This document shows positions 63,134 through 64,000 of a DNA stretch of 64,000 nt, piece by piece. Both the position numbers and the translations under genes were made by a program. The DNA is from Mycolicibacterium parafortuitum. Lineage in GTDB: Bacteria > Actinomycetota > Actinomycetes > Mycobacteriales > Mycobacteriaceae. The notes under the pieces are model-generated. The model saw only the letters and a list, made by a program, of their open reading frames with translations. It searched no databases and was not told the DNA's origin. The stretch covers positions 173,398-237,397 of the forward strand of contig NZ_MVID01000005.1 in the NCBI RefSeq assembly GCF_002086815.1. Reading direction: 5' to 3'. The stretch's first letter is position 1. The number at the start of each line of letters is the position of its first letter.

Positions 63134-63134
63134 C

Positions 63135-63908
63135 ATGGAGCACCCGGCCTACGGACTACTGCGGCCCGTCACCGACACGGCGTCGGTACTGCTGTGTGAG
63201 AACCCGGGGCTGATGACCCTCGACGGCACCAACACCTGGGTGCTGCGTGGCCCCGGCACCGACGAGATGGTCGTCATCGACCCGGGACCCGATGACAAGG
63301 ACGAGCACATCGAGCGCCTCGCCGCGCTCGGCCCGATCCCGCTGGTGCTGATCAGCCACCGTCACAGCGACCACACCGGCGGCATCGACCGTCTCGTCGA
63401 CATGACCGGCGCCGTGGTGCGGTCGGTCGGCAGCGGTTTCCAGCGCGGCCTGGGCGGCCCGCTCGTCGACGGTGAGGTGATCGACGCCGCCGGCCTGAAG
63501 ATCACCGTGATGGCGACGCCCGGGCACACCGCGGACTCGGTGTCGTTCCTGCTCGACGACGCGGTGCTGACCGCCGACACCATCCTCGGCCGCGGCACCA
63601 CCGTCATCGACAAGGAGGACGGCGGCCTCGGTGACTATCTGGAGTCGCTGCGACGGCTGCACGGAATCGGTCACCGCACGGTGCTCCCGGGGCACGGCCC
63701 CGAACTCGACGACCTGGTGGCCATCAGCGACATGTACCTCGCCCATCGCGAGGAACGGCTCGAGCAGGTCCGGGGAGCGCTGCGCGATCTCGGTGAGGAC
63801 GCCGCCGCACGTCAGGTCGTCGAGCACGTCTACACCGACGTCGACGAGAAACTGTGGGACGCGGCCGAGTGGTCGGTGCAGGCCCAGTTGGACTACCTGC
63901 GGAGCTGA
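63135..63908 (+). CDS. Metallo-beta-lactamase-fold hydrolase (Rv3677c-like)
   Basis: The 257-residue protein has the metal motif SHRHSDHTGGID (about 74-85: HXHXDH), GHTADS, and a later DTILGRG and LPGHGPEL. LACTB2-type relatives act on nucleic acid or small thioesters; the true substrate is not known. ATG 63135 is 1 nt after the RidA stop, so the three small genes form an operon. After it (63909-64000) no gene is visible. Confidence 0.92.
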   Translation: MEHPAYGLLRPVTDTASVLLCENPGLMTLDGTNTWVLRGPGTDEMVVIDPGPDDKDEHIERLAALGPIPLVLISHRHSDHTGGIDRLVDMTGAVVRSVGSGFQRGLGGPLVDGEVIDAAGLKITVMATPGHTADSVSFLLDDAVLTADTILGRGTTVIDKEDGGLGDYLESLRRLHGIGHRTVLPGHGPELDDLVAISDMYLAHREERLEQVRGALRDLGEDAAARQVVEHVYTDVDEKLWDAAEWSVQAQLDYLRS

Positions 63909-64000
63909 GGCTCGCCGAAATTGCGTTCCGGCAGGCGTCTACTCGCTTGGATTCAAGCGGTGGCTGCAACGAATGTGGACGGGTCTGACAGTAGTCGGTC

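Overview
The window is high-GC actinobacterial DNA that reads as a chromosomal segment of a Mycolicibacterium-type (probably rapidly growing) mycobacterium. The support is a complete mycobacterial ergothioneine operon, WhiB4, a PonA2-type PASTA penicillin-binding protein, paired ArsA/Get3-like ATPases, a MoxR2/DUF58 membrane locus and an F420-type LLM oxidoreductase. From memory, the backbone follows the M. tuberculosis order Rv3704c to Rv3677c, interrupted by accessory blocks. Homology statements rest on motifs and recall; no search was run.

Layout: 1-4594 is egtA(partial)BCDE, with every junction overlapping except egtC-egtD. 4581-9356 holds an EAL-DICT c-di-GMP protein, a dicarboxylate/glutamate-type symporter, a methyltransferase, a GRDP-like protein and a GPP34 protein with a Cys/Gly tail. 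9469-13261 returns to the backbone: a GCS2 ligase, a methyltransferase and glpK. 13266-22946 is an accessory block rich in regulators (SDR and XRE, prfC, aldo/keto reductase, two PadR genes, NCS1 transporter, GntR, carotenoid oxygenase) with several clear palindromes between genes. 22960-31194 is the RDD/SpoIIM and DUF58/MoxR/DUF4350/DUF4129 membrane locus, split by an AbiEi/DUF559-like gene enclosed by two nearly identical 57-bp repeats.

31295-54545 is the largest accessory block. It carries an alcohol dehydrogenase, an F420 LLM enzyme with a tiny acidic protein, a PAP2 phosphatase, a secreted porin-like protein, and a two-gene type II-like restriction-modification operon. It then carries a complete benzoate-to-central-metabolism pathway: benA-benB-ben(C-FCD-D) converts benzoate to catechol, catBAC converts catechol to the enol-lactone, and pcaD-pcaIJ-pcaF gives succinyl-CoA and acetyl-CoA. 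Two LysR regulators and one LAL-type LuxR regulator sit with these operons. The block closes with a second PAP2 paralogue and tRNA-Pro(CGG).

54878-63908 is conserved mycobacterial backbone: cysteine-synthase-like PLP protein, metallophosphoesterase, ponA2, whiB4, the BagB and BagA ATPases, a DUF4177 protein, RidA and a metallo-beta-lactamase-fold hydrolase.

The most unusual item is the single 895-residue ORF that fuses the benzoate dioxygenase reductase (BenC), an FCD ligand-binding domain without its DNA-binding domain, and the diol dehydrogenase BenD. Next are the compact restriction-modification pair and the repeat-bounded AbiEi/DUF559 gene.
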